From contig NZ_JAFLRF010000004.1 in NCBI RefSeq assembly GCF_017315705.1, forward strand, positions 1-64,000: DNA of 64,000 nt, given 5' to 3'. Origin of the DNA: Trinickia mobilis (GTDB taxonomy: Bacteria; Pseudomonadota; Gammaproteobacteria; Burkholderiales; Burkholderiaceae). A program made the position numbers and the translations under genes. Shown in pieces: positions 37,575 to 46,648 of this stretch; within the stretch, counting starts at the first letter, position 1, and each line of letters opens with the position of its first letter. The notes under the pieces were generated by a model. The model searched no databases, was not told the origin of the DNA, and was given only the letters and a program-made list of their open reading frames with translations.

Positions 37575-37754
37575 TTCGCCGCATCGGACACCGAACCGGA
37601 GGACGCACGACGCGATGTGCACAAGCTGCTCGACCAGCTACCAGACCGTCAGCGTTTGCCGATCGTGCACGACAAGTTACAAGGGTTATCCGTCGAGGAA
37701 ACCACTACACGTTTGAAAATGTCTCGAATCATGGTGATCCGAGAACTCAGTTAG
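37575..37754 (+). pseudogene. ECF sigma factor region 4 remnant
   Basis: The frame between stops encodes [20 protein letters not shown] followed by RLPIVHDKLQGLSVEET, nearly the same as [20 protein letters not shown] in the intact sigma gene at 39154, then diverges (TTRLKMSRIMVIRELS) before a TAG. Everything upstream of region 4 is missing. It lies after doxX, implying an older duplicated doxX-sigma arrangement. Confidence 0.75.
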
Positions 37755-37909
37755 TGATTGGGCACCCATGTGCAGGTATCAACGGCGCGAGGCCCCACGG
37801 CCGGTTTTCGGCGTGAGCCTGCGTCGCATCGGGATGCGAGGCGGCACCGTTGGACTGCAATGACCGGATCGGGATCGGAAAGCCGATCTAACGGCTCTCC
37901 TCAGCCGCA

Positions 37910-38197
37910 TCAACGACCACGGTAGAGCCCTCGAGGACCTTCGTCCTGTCCCTTGAACGCACGCCGGCTGCCCGAGCGCGAAATCGAGGAGTCGGCCACA
38001 CCGCCGACAGCGCTATACGCCGCGGCAGCCGTGTCGTGCTCCTCGGCGAGCGTGCGGACGCTCGGCCCGCTTTGCGACGACGGCGCGCCGACCTCAGGGC
38101 GATAAAACGGGGCGGGACCATAGTTGCTTGCGAAAGCGGGAGCAGCAAGCGAAGCGGTAGCGGCTAGCAACAGCGTGGCAATGAGCTTGGACTTCAT
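37910..38197 (-). CDS. Small secreted protein (DUF4148-like)
   Basis: 95 residues with a clear signal peptide (MKSKLIATLLLAATASLAAPAFA) and a short hydrophilic mature part (NYGPAPFYRPEVGAPSSQ...), without cysteines. ATG 38197 is preceded by AGGAGG. Similar small exported proteins are common in Burkholderia and unassigned. Its promoter at 38272-38297 is a perfect match to the sigma sites here, so it is a stress-regulon member. Confidence 0.75.
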   Translation of the reverse strand: MKSKLIATLLLAATASLAAPAFASNYGPAPFYRPEVGAPSSQSGPSVRTLAEEHDTAAAAYSAVGGVADSSISRSGSRRAFKGQDEGPRGLYRGR

Positions 38198-38271
38198 GAC
38201 GACCTCCTAAAATCTGTGACTACTGGAATGCGCCTGGATCGGGTCTGATGCACTTGCAATCCGGAAGGTAA

Positions 38272-38297
38272 TTCGGTGAAGTTCAAGAACGGGTTAC
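38272..38297 (-). promoter_or_regulatory. ECF sigma promoter for the small secreted protein
   Basis: On the minus strand GTAACC (38297-38292), 16 bases, CGAA (38275-38272), 75 bp before the start codon at 38197, the same distance as at doxX. Confidence 0.8.
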
Positions 38298-38463
38298 AGC
38301 ACGTCTGAAATCTTTTGTGCTTCAGCCGACGGCTGACGTTCACCGCGCGACTTGTCAACTACTACAACATCCCGCAAATAGATTGAATAATTGACTGCCT
38401 GCCTGCGAGCGGTGCGGGAGCACCGGTTGCGCGGCGTGCCCATGCAAAAATTGTCGGTCAGCT

Positions 38464-38489
38464 GTAACCGAACGCGGCTGCCAACCGAA
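38464..38489 (+). promoter_or_regulatory. ECF sigma promoter for nrsF-sigma
   Basis: GTAACC (38464-38469), 16 bases, CGAA (38486-38489), 29 bp before nrsF. It would make the sigma-antisigma operon self-activating. Nothing else is seen in 38298-38463. Confidence 0.8.
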
Positions 38490-38518
38490 CTAGTTTTAAT
38501 CATTGCAGGTAGAACGAT

Positions 38519-39160
38519 ATGGAAACCGACCGTCTGGTCTCGCTGCTGGCCGCCGACGTCACGCCCGTCGATCCGCATGCGGGTGCACGGCGTTTCAGCT
38601 GCGCTCTGCTCGTCGGCGCGATCGGCGCAACGCTGCTCATGTTGATCTTCTACGGTCCTCGGCCCGATCTGCGCGAGATGCTCGTCACGCCGCTCTTCTG
38701 GGCCAAGCTGGCGTTCCCGGTCGCGGTCGCCGCAGGCTCGCTTCTCGTCACCGCGCGTCTTTCGCGGCCCGGCGCTGCCGTAGGCGCGGCATGGGCAGGG
38801 ATTGCCGTCCCCGTCGGCGTCGTCTGGCTTGCGGGCCTGGTCGTGATTTGGCTCGCGCCTTCCGCGCAGCGCGCCGAGCTGCTCTTTGGCCATACGTGGC
38901 GCACTTGCCCGTTGAACATCGCCGTCCTTTCGGTACCCGGCTTCGCTGCGGCGCTTTGGGCCGTGCGCGGGCTCGCGCCGACGCGGCTGCGGCTCGCGGG
39001 CGCCGCAGCCGGCGCGCTCGCAGGCGCTACCGCGACCGTCGCCTATTGCCTCCATTGTCCGGAAATGGGGGTGCCGTTCTGGGCAGTCTGGTACGTCATC
39101 GGCATGGCGCTTCCCGCCGTGGCGGGCGCGCTTCTCGGGCCGCGATGCTTGCGATGGTAG
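38519..39160 (+). CDS. nrsF: NrsF-type anti-sigma factor (DUF1109)
   Basis: Inner-membrane protein of 213 residues with six spans. It carries the cysteines of metal-sensing NrsF proteins: C130 (TWRTCPLN) and C180 in [12 protein letters not shown], plus C177. In Caulobacter the equivalent pair is needed for sensing heavy metals and releasing the sigma factor. It overlaps the sigma gene start by 7 bp. It is a paralogue, equal in length, of the protein at 42419. Confidence 0.85.
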   Translation: METDRLVSLLAADVTPVDPHAGARRFSCALLVGAIGATLLMLIFYGPRPDLREMLVTPLFWAKLAFPVAVAAGSLLVTARLSRPGAAVGAAWAGIAVPVGVVWLAGLVVIWLAPSAQRAELLFGHTWRTCPLNIAVLSVPGFAAALWAVRGLAPTRLRLAGAAAGALAGATATVAYCLHCPEMGVPFWAVWYVIGMALPAVAGALLGPRCLRW

Positions 39161-39720
39161 AAGGCCGACCGACCGTGCACTCGACAGAGACGCGACTGAG
39201 AGCCCTGCTCATCAGCAGCATGAGCGGCGACGCCGTCGCTTATCACACTTTCCTAAGCGAGCTGACGCGCCATTTGCGCGGCTACCTGCGCAAACGCATT
39301 CCTCAGCTCACGGACGACGTCGAGGATCTCGTCCAGGACATCCTGCTTGCCGTCCACAACGGACGGCACACCTACCGGCCCGAGGAGCCGCTGACGGCGT
39401 GGGTTCACGCGATCGCGCGCTACAAGCTGATGGATTTCTTCAGGGCACGGGCGCGCCGCGAATCGCTGCACGATTCCATCGACGATCACCTCGACATCTT
39501 CTGCGCGCCGGACGACGAACCATTGGCGGCACGCCGCGACATCGGCAAGCTGCTCGATCAGTTGCCCGACAAGCAGCGCTTGCCGATTGTGCATGTGAAG
39601 CTCGAGGGTCTGTCGGTCGCCGAGACCGCGCAGCTGACAGGGCTCTCGGAATCAGCCGTCAAGGTCGGCGTGCATCGTGGCCTCAAGGCACTCGCGGCCA
39701 GGCTGCGCGGGGTGGCTTAA
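39154..39720 (+). CDS. ECF sigma factor (SigF/EcfF-like)
   Basis: Sigma-70 family protein of 188 residues. Region 2: [31 protein letters not shown]...[24 protein letters not shown]. Region 4: [27 protein letters not shown]...[19 protein letters not shown] 39154 overlaps the nrsF stop; GTG 39175 is an alternative. It presumably recognises the four GTAACC-N16-CGAA promoters and is held by NrsF until a metal or redox signal. Confidence 0.9.
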   Translation: MVEGRPTVHSTETRLRALLISSMSGDAVAYHTFLSELTRHLRGYLRKRIPQLTDDVEDLVQDILLAVHNGRHTYRPEEPLTAWVHAIARYKLMDFFRARARRESLHDSIDDHLDIFCAPDDEPLAARRDIGKLLDQLPDKQRLPIVHVKLEGLSVAETAQLTGLSESAVKVGVHRGLKALAARLRGVA

Positions 39721-39803
39721 GTAGTTGAGTGCCTGGCGCCAGCAATTCTCCTTCACCTCGACACCTGCACTGCAACCTCACGAATCAAAAAATTGGGTTC
39801 GCT

Positions 39804-39829
39804 GTAACCAGTCATTGATATCCGGCGAA
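39804..39829 (+). promoter_or_regulatory. ECF sigma promoter for the bufferin operon
   Basis: GTAACC (39804-39809), 16 bases, CGAA (39826-39829), 54 bp before bufA1. Flanking GCTG before GTAACC is shared with the doxX and nrsF sites. Confidence 0.8.
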
Positions 39830-39883
39830 TTTACTGGCGTATCCACCACGGATACCTTCGATTCCTACTATTGGAGAGTTTTC

Positions 39884-40189
39884 ATGTCCGCAAAGATCAA
39901 TGTCAGTGCTGCCCTGCTCGCCGGCGCAGTTGCGAGCCTTCTCGCATCGGCGGCGCATGCCGCGCCGCTCACCAAGGCAGAAGAAACTGCCGCTCTCGCG
40001 GCTCACAAGGAAAAGTGCTATGGCGTCGCGCTGAAGGGGCAAAACGATTGCGCGGCCGGCCCGGGCACGACCTGCCAGGGTACGTCGGCGGTCGATTTCC
40101 AGGGCAACTCGTGGAAGTTCGTTCAGGGTGGCACGTGCACGAGCATTCAGGTGCCGGGCGGCGGTCACGGTTCGCTCACGCCGACCTGA
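39884..40189 (+). CDS. bufA1: BufA1-type precursor peptide (DUF2282)
   Basis: Exported peptide of 101 residues: signal peptide to about residue 27 (AHA), then a core with four cysteines at 45, 56, 64 and 85, in [19 protein letters not shown] and GGTCTS. This is the DUF2282 bufferin family, in which a DUF692 enzyme turns cysteines into metal-binding heterocycles. ATG 39884 has GGAG seven bases ahead. First gene of bufA1-bufB-bufC-doxX-nrsF2. Confidence 0.9.
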   Translation: MSAKINVSAALLAGAVASLLASAAHAAPLTKAEETAALAAHKEKCYGVALKGQNDCAAGPGTTCQGTSAVDFQGNSWKFVQGGTCTSIQVPGGGHGSLTPT

Positions 40190-40220
40190 TCGCACAAACG
40201 ACAAGAGGGACGGGACGACC

Positions 40221-41144
40221 ATGAGCGATTCTAAGAGATCAGCGGCGGCGAACTCGCTTGGCCGTCCCCGTCGTTCGGCGCCCGGCGCAACCGGGCTTGC
40301 CGGCACCAGCTTCAAACACAAACACTTCGCCGCGATTCTCGAAGACGGCCTGCAAGACGGATTCTTCGAAGTCCATGCCGAGAACTACATGGGCGCGGGC
40401 GGACCGCCGCATCGGGCGCTTGCCGCGATCCGCGAGCGCTACCCAATCTCGCTTCACGGCGTATGCATGTCGATCGGCGGCCCGGATACGCTCGACGTCC
40501 GTCACCTCGCGCGCTTTCGCGAACTGGTGGAGCGCTACGAACCTGCGCTCGTTTCTGAACATCTCGCCTGGTCCTCGCACGGCGGGATGTTCTTCAACGA
40601 CCTCCTGCCCCTGCCGTACACGAAAGCCGCGCTCGACAAGGTGTGTGAGCACATCGACCAGGTTCAGGAAATCATCAGGCGTCCGATGCTGCTCGAAAAC
40701 CCGTCAACGTATGTCGCCTTCGCGTCGTCAACAATGAGCGAGCCGGATTTCATCCGTGCAGTCGCGCAACGGACGGGTTGCGGTCTGCTGCTGGACGTCA
40801 ACAACGTTTTCGTCTCGGCGGTCAATCACGGTTATTCGGCCCGCGCGTATCTCGCGGAATTTCCGCTTCAATACGTAGGCGAAATTCATCTGGCCGGCCA
40901 CAGCGCGCAGCATGACGACGAGAACGCACTGCTGCTCATCGACAGTCACGACCGGGCCATCGCTGATCCGGTCTGGGATCTTTACCGGTATGTCGTGGCG
41001 CGCACCGGGCCAATACCGACGCTGATCGAGTGGGACAGCCATCTCCCCGAGTGGCCCGAGTTGCGTGCGCTGGCGCTGATGGCTCGACGGATCGTCTCGG
41101 AGCACGAAACGCTACTCGTGGGGAACGCCGGCCATGAAGCCTGA
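40221..41144 (+). CDS. bufB: BufB: DUF692 multinuclear iron oxygenase (peptide maturase)
   Basis: TIM-barrel enzyme of 307 residues, MbnB-like. Seen: HAENYMGAGGPP near the start, ISLHGVCMSIGG, LVSEHLAWSSHGGMFFNDLLPLPYT, LLENPSTYVAF, CGLLLDVNNVFVSAVNHG, IHLAGHSAQHDD and the final LIEWDSHLPEWPEL, together the metal-binding set of this family. It should modify cysteines of BufA1 with BufC as partner. ATG 40221 follows GAGGGAC; stop overlaps bufC by 11 bp. Confidence 0.9.
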   Translation: MSDSKRSAAANSLGRPRRSAPGATGLAGTSFKHKHFAAILEDGLQDGFFEVHAENYMGAGGPPHRALAAIRERYPISLHGVCMSIGGPDTLDVRHLARFRELVERYEPALVSEHLAWSSHGGMFFNDLLPLPYTKAALDKVCEHIDQVQEIIRRPMLLENPSTYVAFASSTMSEPDFIRAVAQRTGCGLLLDVNNVFVSAVNHGYSARAYLAEFPLQYVGEIHLAGHSAQHDDENALLLIDSHDRAIADPVWDLYRYVVARTGPIPTLIEWDSHLPEWPELRALALMARRIVSEHETLLVGNAGHEA

Positions 41145-41913
41145 GTATGGTCCTCTCGAATATGCGACGGCGTTCGCGCCGGGTTTGACGAATCCGGAGA
41201 CGGCCGCGCCCGAAGACGCCGTGGCCGCGCGCGGAAAAGGCGTGGTCAAGCGATACAACGTTTATCGCAACAACGTCACGGTCGGCCTCATCGACGCGCT
41301 GGCCGCCATCTATCCCGCCGTCCAGCGCATCACGGGCGTCGAGTTCTTCCGCGCGATGGCGCGCTCTCACGTCCGCGCCACGCCCCCGGTTTCGCCGTTG
41401 TTGTTCGAGTACGGGCGGGATTTCCCCTCGTTCATCGAGTCGTACGAGTATGCGCGCGACATGCCCTGGCTCGCGGATACGGCGCGCATCGAACGCGCCT
41501 GGCTGGACGCGTATCACGCGGCGGACGCCGCGACGCTCAAGGCTGAGACTTTGGCGAGCGTCGATCCGTCATCGTTGCCGCAGGTGCGATTCGTCCCCCA
41601 CCCCGCCGCGCGAATCGTTCGGTCGCGCTATCCCGCCGTCGCGATCTTCGCGATGAACCGCACGGACGGCCCCGTTTCCCCGCTGTGTTCGAGCGATGCC
41701 GAAGACGCGCTCGTCACACGGCCGGACCAGGACGTGATCGTTTCGCGCCTGCCGGCCGGCGGCGCGGCCTTCCTCATCCCGCTCATCAAGGGCGAGTCGC
41801 TTGGGGCCGCGGCCGAAGCGGCCTTCGACGAGACCGATTCCGTCGACCTGCCGGCCAATCTGGCAGCGATGATTTCAGCCGGCGTGTTTGCCGGCATCCA
41901 ACAGGGAGCGTAA
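41134..41913 (+). CDS. bufC: BufC/HvfC-type partner protein (DUF2063 N-terminal domain)
   Basis: Protein of 259 residues. The N-terminal DUF2063-like part has VVKRYNVYRNNVTVGLIDALAAIYPAVQRITGVEFFRAMARSHVR-type sequence, FLEYGRDFPSFI-like LLFEYGRDFPSFIE and PWLADTARIERAWLDAYHA. It is expected to bind the precursor peptide and present it to BufB. Overlaps bufB by 11 bp, followed by doxX after 5 bp. Confidence 0.87.
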   Translation: MKPEYGPLEYATAFAPGLTNPETAAPEDAVAARGKGVVKRYNVYRNNVTVGLIDALAAIYPAVQRITGVEFFRAMARSHVRATPPVSPLLFEYGRDFPSFIESYEYARDMPWLADTARIERAWLDAYHAADAATLKAETLASVDPSSLPQVRFVPHPAARIVRSRYPAVAIFAMNRTDGPVSPLCSSDAEDALVTRPDQDVIVSRLPAGGAAFLIPLIKGESLGAAAEAAFDETDSVDLPANLAAMISAGVFAGIQQGA

Positions 41914-41918
41914 TCAAG

Positions 41919-42422
41919 ATGTCGACTCGACAAGAGACCAGACTGTCCTTCCCGGGTATCGTCGCGAATGCAATTGTGCGTGCGCAACGCCTCGTCGAAC
42001 GACTCGCGCAACCGTGGTTCGTGCAACTTGTGCTGCGCATTGCGCTGGCCGTTCCGTTCTGGAAATCGGGCATCCTCAAATGGCACGGTTTCCTGCAACT
42101 CAACGATACGGCCATCGACCTCTTCACCGATGAATTCCGGCTGCATCTGCCGGGCGGCCCGTATCCGTTTCCGGCTCCCGCCGTCTTCGCCTTTCTTTCC
42201 GCTTGCGGAGAGGTCACGTTTCCGGTGCTGCTCGTGCTCGGCCTCGGCACGCGGTTCGCCGCCGCGGGTCTGCTACTGATGACTTGCATCATCGAATTGA
42301 CAGTGCCGGACGGCTGGCCGATTCACATCACCTGGGCAGCCATGGCGCTTGGCATCGCCGCTTGGGGACCGGGCCTGATTTCAATCGACTATCTCCTTGG
42401 AGCCCGTGCGAACAGGTCATGA
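41919..42422 (+). CDS. DoxX family membrane protein of the bufferin operon
   Basis: 167 residues, four membrane spans (LVLRIALAVPFWKSGILKW, AVFAFLSACGEVTFPVLLVLGLG, FAAAGLLLMTCIIELTV, ITWAAMALGIAAWG). Common last member of buf operons; role in metal or redox handling not defined. It overlaps nrsF2 as ATGA. Confidence 0.87.
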   Translation: MSTRQETRLSFPGIVANAIVRAQRLVERLAQPWFVQLVLRIALAVPFWKSGILKWHGFLQLNDTAIDLFTDEFRLHLPGGPYPFPAPAVFAFLSACGEVTFPVLLVLGLGTRFAAAGLLLMTCIIELTVPDGWPIHITWAAMALGIAAWGPGLISIDYLLGARANRS

Positions 42423-43060
42423 AAACACGAGATCTGGTCGCCCGGCTAACCAGGGACATCTCGCCGGTCGAGCGCAACGCCGTCCCCAAGCTGCTCAATC
42501 GCGCGCTGATGCTGGGCCTCGCCGGCAACACGGTCCTGCTGGTCGCGCTGTACGGTGTCCGAAGCGACATGCCGGAGCTGATCCTCACGACGATGTTCTG
42601 GGTGCGCCTTGTTTTCCCGCTCGCGATTATCGCTGCGGCCATGAAGCTCGCGCAGCGGCTCGGACGCCCCGGCGCGCCGCTCAAGTTCGCCTGGTTGGCG
42701 GTCGCGCTGCCTATCGTCACGATGCTGCTCGCCGCCGGAAGTATTCTGATGGCAACGCCGCCGGGCTACCGGCTTCAGCTGATGCTCGGCACGACATGGC
42801 GCACCACGACGGCGAGCGTCGTGGTGCTGTCTTTTCCGTCGCTCACCGCCATGATGCACGCCATGAAGCAGCTTGCGCCGACCCGCCTCGCGCTGGCCGG
42901 CGCGGGCGCGGGGCTGCTGGCCGGCGCGCTGGGAGTGCTCGTCTACTCGCTGTATTGCGCGGAGATGGCCGTGCCGTTCTGGGGCATCTGGTACGTGCTC
43001 GCGATCGCGATTACCACCGCCATCGGTGCGGCCGTCGCGCCGCATTGCCTGCGTTGGTGA
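42419..43060 (+). CDS. Second NrsF-type protein lacking the sensory cysteine pair
   Basis: 213 residues, same length and six-span layout as NrsF at 38519, and colinear (TWRTTTASVVVLSFPSL; SLYCAEMAVPFWGIWYV). Two of the three Cys positions are changed: T130 and S177; only C180 is kept. No second sigma gene follows, though a sigma remnant lies at 37575. It could tune the same sigma factor without metal sensing, or be a decaying paralogue. Confidence 0.82.
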   Translation: MKTRDLVARLTRDISPVERNAVPKLLNRALMLGLAGNTVLLVALYGVRSDMPELILTTMFWVRLVFPLAIIAAAMKLAQRLGRPGAPLKFAWLAVALPIVTMLLAAGSILMATPPGYRLQLMLGTTWRTTTASVVVLSFPSLTAMMHAMKQLAPTRLALAGAGAGLLAGALGVLVYSLYCAEMAVPFWGIWYVLAIAITTAIGAAVAPHCLRW

Positions 43061-43457
43061 CGACGCCTCCCGCCATCACCCGCGCCTCGGGTTCTGTCGC
43101 GCTAACGCGGTGAAGTAGAATCGGTCGAACCACAAAGCATTTTCTTAGGCGCCAAACGGCAGCGGCGCGGCGAGCGCCGCTGGCATCGGAAGCGGGCGGC
43201 AGCGGACCGCATGAGATTGTCACCGCCCAGGCGGATGCCGGGCGCCGGCGCCGCGCTTGGCAGCGGGCCGGACAGGCTTTCGGCGACGCAGCCATTGCCG
43301 CGCTCATACCGAATCGATCCTTGCTTTGTGCTGCGCATGGCGGCCGTGATCTACGGCTGGCAGCTTCCCATAGCGGGCCTGCCGAATGGGGATCCTGTCG
43401 TAAGCCCCATCCGCCGAGACAACTCGACTTCCCCGGTTGCCATGCCGCCCTTGCAAA
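43061..43457. other. Intergenic region before the iron locus
   Basis: No intact gene. On the minus strand near 43310-43430 the string SADGAYDRIPI recalls an IS5-group transposase, but it is too short and degraded to name safely. Confidence 0.4.
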
Positions 43458-43472
43458 TGAGAACACTTCTCA
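43458..43472. promoter_or_regulatory. Fur-box-like site
   Basis: TGAGAA-CAC-TTCTCA, a perfect 6-3-6 inverted repeat in AT-rich DNA, matches the half-site style of Burkholderia Fur boxes. It lies about 155 bp before the receptor start. A looser AATTG-N9-CAATT repeat follows at 43472-43490. Confidence 0.6.
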
Positions 43473-43530
43473 ATTGTATTGTTATCAATTAGAATGGCGG
43501 CCGAAACAACTTTGTAATATTTCAAAAGGA

Positions 43531-43584
43531 GCCGCGTGCGTCTCCGGTTCGCACGCCACGTCGCGAACCGGAGACGCACGCGGC
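43531..43584. promoter_or_regulatory. Large perfect hairpin in the receptor leader
   Basis: Two exactly complementary 22-base arms (43531-43552 and 43563-43584, GCCGCGTGCG...CGCACGCGGC) with a 10-base loop. It lies between the Fur-like site and the receptor start (43628), so it would be in the 5' leader. Confidence 0.75.
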
Positions 43585-43627
43585 GGTCGTTGAACCAGCA
43601 ACAAGCTTGAATAGGATTACTAATCTA

Positions 43628-45871
43628 ATGACGTCGCGGCACGAAGACTCGAAGCTCGGCAAACTCGGCACCACCCTCGTCGGGATGCTCGCTGCTGGGC
43701 CGGCCCTTGCGCAATCGACAGCGGACAAGCTCGCCGGCTCGGAATACCCTCTCGCGCCGATCGAGGTCAAGGGCCAGCACCAGGACGGCTTCAAGACCGA
43801 TCATGCCTCGTCGGTCAAATTCACCGCGCCGCTCGTCGACACGCCGAAGTCCGTCACCGTCATTCCGCAGGCGCTGATCCAGTCGAGCGGTGCGGCGACG
43901 CTCACCGAAGCGCTGCGCACCGTGCCGGGCATCACGTTCGGCGCGGGCGAAGGCGGCAATCCGCTCGGCGACAGGCCGTTCATCCGCGGCTACGACGCGC
44001 AGGGCAGCACCTTTGTCGACGGCTTGCGCGACATCGGCGCGACAACCCGCGAAGTGTTCAATCTCGATCGCATCGAAGTCGTCAAAGGCTCCGACGGCGC
44101 CTACGGCGGCCGCGGCGGCGCGGGCGGCAGCATCAATCTCGTGAGCAAGGCGCCGCATCCCGGCACGAGCGCCGAGGGCAGCGCCGGGCTCGGCACCGGC
44201 CGCTACCGCCGCTTCACTGCCGACGGCAACTGGCAGTTCGCAGACCACGCCGCGTTTCGCCTGAACCTGATGAGCCACAACAACGACGTCGCCGGCCGCG
44301 ACGCCGTCAACAACTCGCGCTGGGGCGTCGCGCCTTCGGTATCGTTCGGCCTCGGCACGCCCACGCGCGTGACGGCGAGCTACTACCACTTGAAGACGAA
44401 CGACTTGCCCGATGGCGGCATCCCGTACTTCTATACGGCCGGCAACAAGCCCTCGAATGTCGACACGATCTACCCCGCGCCGGTCGACCGGCACAACTTC
44501 TATGGCCTGCTCGACCGCGACTTCCGCAAGACCTCGTCGGACATCAGTACCTTGCGCGTCGAGCACGACATCACGGGCGACCTGACCCTCCGCAACACGA
44601 CGCGCTACACGAAATCGAGCCAGGACTACATCTGGACCCAGCCCGACGACAGCCAGGGCAACGTCGTGAACGGCAAGGTCTGGCGCCGCGCCAACACGCG
44701 CGCGAGCGACATCTGGAGCATCGCGAACCAGACCGAGCTGTTCGGCGAGTTCAAAACAGGGCCGCTCAAGCACAGCTTCACGACCGGCATCGAGTTGTCC
44801 AACGAGCACGGCGAGCGCGACACCTACAACGTCGCCGCGGGCAACGGCGCGAGCTGCAAATTGGGCATCGGCGCGGCCTCCGGCTACAACTGCACGAGCC
44901 TGTGGTCGCCGAATCCGAACGACCCGTGGGCCGGATCCGTTAGTCGTGCGAACAACCTGTCCTACGCGCGCACGACGACGAAGTCGATCTACGGTTTCGA
45001 CACGATCGAACTGACGAAGCGCTGGCAGACGAACGTCGGCGTGCGCGTCGACGACTATTCGACGCGCTTCACCGACACGCGCGCCAACGGCTCGAAGCCG
45101 TACTCGCGCGACGACACGCTCGTGAACTGGCAGCTCGGCCTGGTCTTCAAGCCGGCCGAGAACGGCAGCGTGTATGCGTCGTACGCGACGTCGTCGACGC
45201 CGGCCGGCATGCTGCTCGGTGAAGGCAGCGAAACGCAGTCGCTCACGCCGGGCCGCGGCGGCGTCGGCACGAACGCCGACCAGCTCGCGCCGGAGAAGAA
45301 CAAGACGTACGAACTCGGCACCAAATGGAACGTGCTCGCCAACCGGCTCTCGCTGACCGGCGCGATCTTCCGCATCGAGACGACCAACGCGCGCGTCACG
45401 CTGCCCAACAACCAGTACGCGATGGTCGGCGACAAGCGCGTCGACGGCTTCGAGTTCGGCCTCTCCGGACAGATCACGAACGCGTGGCAGGTGTTCGGCG
45501 GCTACACGTACATGAAGAGCGAATTGCGCGACAACGGCAAGAACACCGCGGATAACGGCCACCTGTTCCCGAATACGCCGAAGAACAGCATCAGCCTGTG
45601 GAGCAACTACGACGTGACGCCGCAGTTCACCGTAGGCGGCGGCGCGTTCTACATGTCGCAGGTGTATGGCGACACGGCAAACCTGCGCGCGGTGCCCTCG
45701 TACTGGCGCTTCGACGCGATGGCGCTCTACCGCATCAACAAGAAGCTCGATGTGCAGCTCAACGTGCAGAACCTGTTCAACCGCACGTATTTCGATCAGG
45801 CGTATCCGGCGCACTACGCGTCGATCGCACCGGGGCGTTCGGCGTTTGCCACGCTGACTGCACGATATTGA
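43628..45871 (+). CDS. fiu: TonB-dependent catecholate siderophore receptor Fiu-like
   Basis: Outer-membrane receptor of 747 residues. A signal peptide ends near AQS (GTTLVGMLAAGPALAQS); the plug shows VDTPKSVTVIPQALIQ, LRTVPGITFGAGEGGNP and IRGYDAQGSTFVDGLRDIG; the barrel ends NLFNRTYFDQAYPAHYASIAPGR-like with the terminal aromatic residue of outer-membrane proteins. ATG 43628 is used, a TTG at 43607 is in frame. Followed by a Sel1 gene and piuC, the standard Fiu-PiuC iron uptake group. Confidence 0.9.
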   Translation: MTSRHEDSKLGKLGTTLVGMLAAGPALAQSTADKLAGSEYPLAPIEVKGQHQDGFKTDHASSVKFTAPLVDTPKSVTVIPQALIQSSGAATLTEALRTVPGITFGAGEGGNPLGDRPFIRGYDAQGSTFVDGLRDIGATTREVFNLDRIEVVKGSDGAYGGRGGAGGSINLVSKAPHPGTSAEGSAGLGTGRYRRFTADGNWQFADHAAFRLNLMSHNNDVAGRDAVNNSRWGVAPSVSFGLGTPTRVTASYYHLKTNDLPDGGIPYFYTAGNKPSNVDTIYPAPVDRHNFYGLLDRDFRKTSSDISTLRVEHDITGDLTLRNTTRYTKSSQDYIWTQPDDSQGNVVNGKVWRRANTRASDIWSIANQTELFGEFKTGPLKHSFTTGIELSNEHGERDTYNVAAGNGASCKLGIGAASGYNCTSLWSPNPNDPWAGSVSRANNLSYARTTTKSIYGFDTIELTKRWQTNVGVRVDDYSTRFTDTRANGSKPYSRDDTLVNWQLGLVFKPAENGSVYASYATSSTPAGMLLGEGSETQSLTPGRGGVGTNADQLAPEKNKTYELGTKWNVLANRLSLTGAIFRIETTNARVTLPNNQYAMVGDKRVDGFEFGLSGQITNAWQVFGGYTYMKSELRDNGKNTADNGHLFPNTPKNSISLWSNYDVTPQFTVGGGAFYMSQVYGDTANLRAVPSYWRFDAMALYRINKKLDVQLNVQNLFNRTYFDQAYPAHYASIAPGRSAFATLTARY

Positions 45872-45892
45872 ATACGGCGCGTTGCCTACCCG

Positions 45893-46648
45893 ATGCAGTC
45901 CATCACACTCAAGCAACTGGCGAAGGTGTCGCCGGACGCGATCGCGTCGATCCTCGCCGGGCCGCCCGAGCGCGCCGCGCCATGGATCGCGGCGGCGGCC
46001 GGGCACGGGATCGTCGAAGCGCAGGCTGTCTACGGCCAATGTCTGCTCGACGGACATGGCGTCGAGCGCGATGAAGCCGCCGCGGTCACGTGGTTCAAGC
46101 ATGCCGCGGCGAGCGACCACCCGATGGCGATGAACATGCTCGGACGCTGCTACGAGCACGGCCGAGGCGTCGCCGCCTGTGCGCCGGTCGCCGTCTACTG
46201 GTACCGGCTCGCGGCGCGCGCCGGGCTCGACTGGGGCATGTACAACTATGCGTCCGCGCTCGCGCGCGGTTTCGGCATCGAACGCGACCGCGCCCAGGCC
46301 CTCGCTTGGTTCCGGCGCGCGGCCGATCTCGGTCACGCGAAATCGATCAATTTCGTCGGCAGCTTCTACGAGGACGGCTGGGAAGTCCACGCCGACTCGC
46401 TCGTCGCGCTCGGCTGCTACCGGCGCGCGGCGCTGGGCGGCGACTTCCGCGGCCAGTTCAACTACGCGCGGCTGCTCGGCGAACGCGGGCATATCGACGA
46501 AGCGCTGCGGTGGCTCGCGCGCGTGCCCCGCACTGCCACGCCGGCATTCCTCGCGAAGATGCATGCGTATTTGTCGGCATCGCCGATCGCGGCGTTTCGC
46601 GCGATGACCCAGGGCCGGCCGGCCCCGCACCAGGAATTTTCTGCATGA
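45893..46648 (+). CDS. Sel1-repeat protein of the Fiu-PiuC locus
   Basis: 251 residues made of tetratricopeptide-like Sel1 repeats: [70 protein letters not shown]. No signal peptide. Such genes regularly sit between fiu-type receptors and piuC; probably a cytoplasmic scaffold. It overlaps piuC by 4 bp. Confidence 0.88.
   Translation: MQSITLKQLAKVSPDAIASILAGPPERAAPWIAAAAGHGIVEAQAVYGQCLLDGHGVERDEAAAVTWFKHAAASDHPMAMNMLGRCYEHGRGVAACAPVAVYWYRLAARAGLDWGMYNYASALARGFGIERDRAQALAWFRRAADLGHAKSINFVGSFYEDGWEVHADSLVALGCYRRAALGGDFRGQFNYARLLGERGHIDEALRWLARVPRTATPAFLAKMHAYLSASPIAAFRAMTQGRPAPHQEFSA

Noticed and set aside
38503-39153. Extension of the sigma factor frame across nrsF
   Set aside because: It is an out-of-frame shadow of nrsF; the sigma protein begins near 39154.
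43304-43430. IS5-like transposase scrap with ADGAYD
   Set aside because: Too short and degraded; match could be chance.
43625-46630. Very long open frame (about 1000 codons) on the minus strand
   Set aside because: It lies opposite fiu and the Sel1 gene, is Arg/Val/Ala-rich without domains, and is explained by the GC-rich third positions of the true genes.
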